A stretch of 64,000 nt of DNA, from NCBI RefSeq assembly GCF_013184075.1, contig NZ_JABEQQ010000001.1:434001-498000 (forward strand). Direction: 5' to 3'. The notes below the pieces were generated by a model, which worked only from the letters and a program-made list of their open reading frames with translations, ran no database searches and had not been told where the DNA came from. Within the stretch, counting starts at the first letter, position 1. The number at the start of each line of letters is the position of its first letter. The translations under genes and the position numbers were made by a program. The stretch is from Lentilactobacillus kribbianus (GTDB lineage Bacteria; Bacillota; Bacilli; Lactobacillales; Lactobacillaceae). Below are positions 62,595 through 64,000 of this stretch, one piece after another.

Positions 62595-63786
62595 AGTCTA
62601 CACCTCCATTACCGTTTAATGCATCTAAAATCGCACCACGAATAATAATACCTCGTAGTCGTTTTTTATCATCCAATACCGCAATTGGAATTGGAGAATG
62701 TGATGCTTCGTCCATCATATCTTTTAGTGGTGTATCTAGTGCAACGGTTGGAACATCATGCCTAAGAATCCCCGTCAAAGAACGATTATTATCTTTAATC
62801 AATTGAATTACATCAGCTGAATCAATTAAGCCCACCATTTGATGCTTATTATCAATCACGTAAAGACTGGAGATTTCATTTTCTCGCATCCGCCGTAATG
62901 CTAGACGCGGACCATCCTTTTCAATATTTACCGTAACTGGTCTAATCATAACCTTGCTGGCAGTCAGCACTTTACTTCGATCAACGTCTTCAATAAAGCG
63001 TTCGACATAGTCATTAGCTGGATGTGTCAAAATATCTTCTGGCGACCCAATTTGCACAATCTCACCATCACGCATAATCATAATATGATCCCCAATTCTC
63101 AATGCCTCATTAAGATCATGAGAAATAAAAATAATGGTTTTTTGCATATTTTCTTGTAAATCTAATAATTCATTTTGCATTTCTTTTCTGTTAAGGGGAT
63201 CTAACGCAGAAAAAGCCTCATCCATCAATAAGATTTCTGGATCATTAGCCAATGCTCTAGCCAGCCCAACTCGCTGCTGCATTCCCCCAGAAAGTTGAGT
63301 GGGATATTGATCGTTGTAGCCGGTTAAGCCCACCATTTCGAGAGCTTTAGCGGCTTTTTGTTGGCGATCAGTTTTATCCATTCCTTGAATTTCCAAGCCA
63401 TATTCAGCATTTTCTAAGACCGTTCGATTTGGTAATAACGCAAAATTTTGAAACACCATACTCATTTTATGACGACGCATATTTCTTAGTTCATCTTTGT
63501 TCATAGTCATTACGTCCTTGCCGTCCAAAATGACTTGACCATTAGTGGGGTCAATTAGTCGATTTATCATTCTAATCGTAGTGGATTTACCACTACCAGA
63601 AAGGCCCATAATCACAAATATTTCTCCGTCTTCCACCGTAAAATTGGCTCGATCAACTCCGATCGTAGCTCCAGTTTCCTTCAAAATATCTGCTTTACTA
63701 GCTCCATCCGTGAGGAGTTTCTTGGCCTTATTGACCCGTTTTCCAAAAATTTTAGTTAAGTTCTTAACCTCTACTTTAGTAGTCAA
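62587..63786 (-). CDS. opuAA: Glycine betaine/choline-type ABC transporter ATPase with CBS domains
   Basis: A 399-residue ATPase. Walker A is MGLSGSGKST, the signature is LSGGMQQRVGLARALA and Walker B is EILLMDEAFSALDP. The C-terminal tandem CBS domains (about 280-395) sense ionic strength or c-di-AMP in OpuA homologues. It starts with TTG at 63786, seven bases after AAGGAGG. It drives osmolyte uptake under osmotic stress. Confidence 0.93.
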   Translation of the reverse strand: MTTKVEVKNLTKIFGKRVNKAKKLLTDGASKADILKETGATIGVDRANFTVEDGEIFVIMGLSGSGKSTTIRMINRLIDPTNGQVILDGKDVMTMNKDELRNMRRHKMSMVFQNFALLPNRTVLENAEYGLEIQGMDKTDRQQKAAKALEMVGLTGYNDQYPTQLSGGMQQRVGLARALANDPEILLMDEAFSALDPLNRKEMQNELLDLQENMQKTIIFISHDLNEALRIGDHIMIMRDGEIVQIGSPEDILTHPANDYVERFIEDVDRSKVLTASKVMIRPVTVNIEKDGPRLALRRMRENEISSLYVIDNKHQMVGLIDSADVIQLIKDNNRSLTGILRHDVPTVALDTPLKDMMDEASHSPIPIAVLDDKKRLRGIIIRGAILDALNGNGGVDYV

Positions 63787-63830
63787 GCAACAACCTCCTT
63801 AAGTTATAAATTTGGCCCTTGAGACCAATA

Positions 63831-63873
63831 TACAAAAAAGAACTCATCCAATTAGATAAGTTCTCTTTTTTTA
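63831..63873. terminator. Hairpin with T tails upstream of opuAA
   Basis: AAAAAGAACTCATCC-like arm (AAAAGAACTCATC) pairs with GATAAGTTCTCTTTT with small defects, and both strands have T tails. It lies about 45 bases upstream of opuAA. It may end a plus-side gene beyond the window or act as an attenuator in the opuA leader. The rest of 63874-64000 is AT-rich, with TATACT and TATAAT elements near 63940 on the minus strand. Confidence 0.55.
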
Positions 63874-64000
63874 AAACGTATATACTACCCTAACATAAAT
63901 AAAATATGTTGTAAAATCAGTCTTTTTGATTATAAAAGTATACCTTTTCACAATTAAATTCGAATTTTATAAATATCTCACTCTTTAAAAATCAACCGAA

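Noticed and set aside
1-64000. tRNA or rRNA genes
   Set aside because: No cloverleaf with a GTTCRA-type T-loop and no rRNA-like stretch was recognised by eye; a covariance scan could still find one, but the intergenic spaces are mostly accounted for.

Overview
The window looks like chromosomal DNA of a low-GC lactic acid bacterium of the family Lactobacillaceae. The signs are strong Shine-Dalgarno sequences, frequent TTG/GTG starts, T-box and PyrR leaders, cre-like sites, LPXTG and YkuD wall proteins, a GH65 disaccharide phosphorylase and a pyruvoyl histidine decarboxylase. The species cannot be fixed from the sequence. No rRNA, tRNA, transposase, prophage or CRISPR array was seen.

Layout. 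1-9.7 kb: the tail of a dicarboxylate symporter, a glycerol-type aquaporin, a YjeM-like APC transporter, a 50-aa membrane peptide, T-box-controlled asnS, a CadD-like protein, and ppdK with its CcpN-like regulator. 9.8-22.5 kb: a nitroreductase; a scar where a MerR remnant abuts a beheaded surface-protein gene; a membrane glycerophosphodiesterase; a wall operon (amidase, L,D-transpeptidase, frameshifted beta-lactamase-like gene); a PAS protein; a metallo-beta-lactamase-fold protein; a TDT transporter; htpX-lemA. 22.5-28.6 kb: an AT-richer island with the complete histamine cluster hdcC, hdcA, hdcB and hisRS, plus an unknown membrane gene and a tandem array of three hairpins. 28.7-38.1 kb: an operon annotated by homology as phosphonate uptake (phnDCEE plus a nucleotidase), preceded by a PyrR attenuator and PurBox-like sites, then a GH65 phosphorylase and a HAD phosphatase. 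38.1-44.2 kb: a divergent sialic-acid locus (rpiR, nanE, nanA on minus; nanK, a TIM-barrel epimerase-like gene, an SSS symporter on plus). 44.3-53.7 kb: glutathione peroxidase, a 2197-aa LPXTG protein and a Tet(M)-like GTPase. 53.7-64 kb: a deacetylase lipoprotein, an MTHFR-like protein, a second nitroreductase, small membrane and regulatory genes, an NlpC/P60 hydrolase, a TauE exporter and a glycine-betaine ABC transporter.

How the genes work together. HdcC exchanges histidine for histamine and HdcA decarboxylates it, matured by HdcB. The linked histidyl-tRNA synthetase has its own T-box with a CAC specifier, so it can respond to the histidine shortage decarboxylation creates. Cre-like sites lie before hdcA and hdcC. 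The sialic-acid genes make a route from Neu5Ac to ManNAc-6-P and GlcNAc-6-P. The most interesting inference is that the PyrR leader and PurBox-like sites in front of the 'phosphonate' transporter, with a cytoplasmic nucleotidase as its last gene, point to import of a nucleotide-type substrate. The least explained element is the triple hairpin array at 23430-23537, whose stems differ while the loop is conserved.
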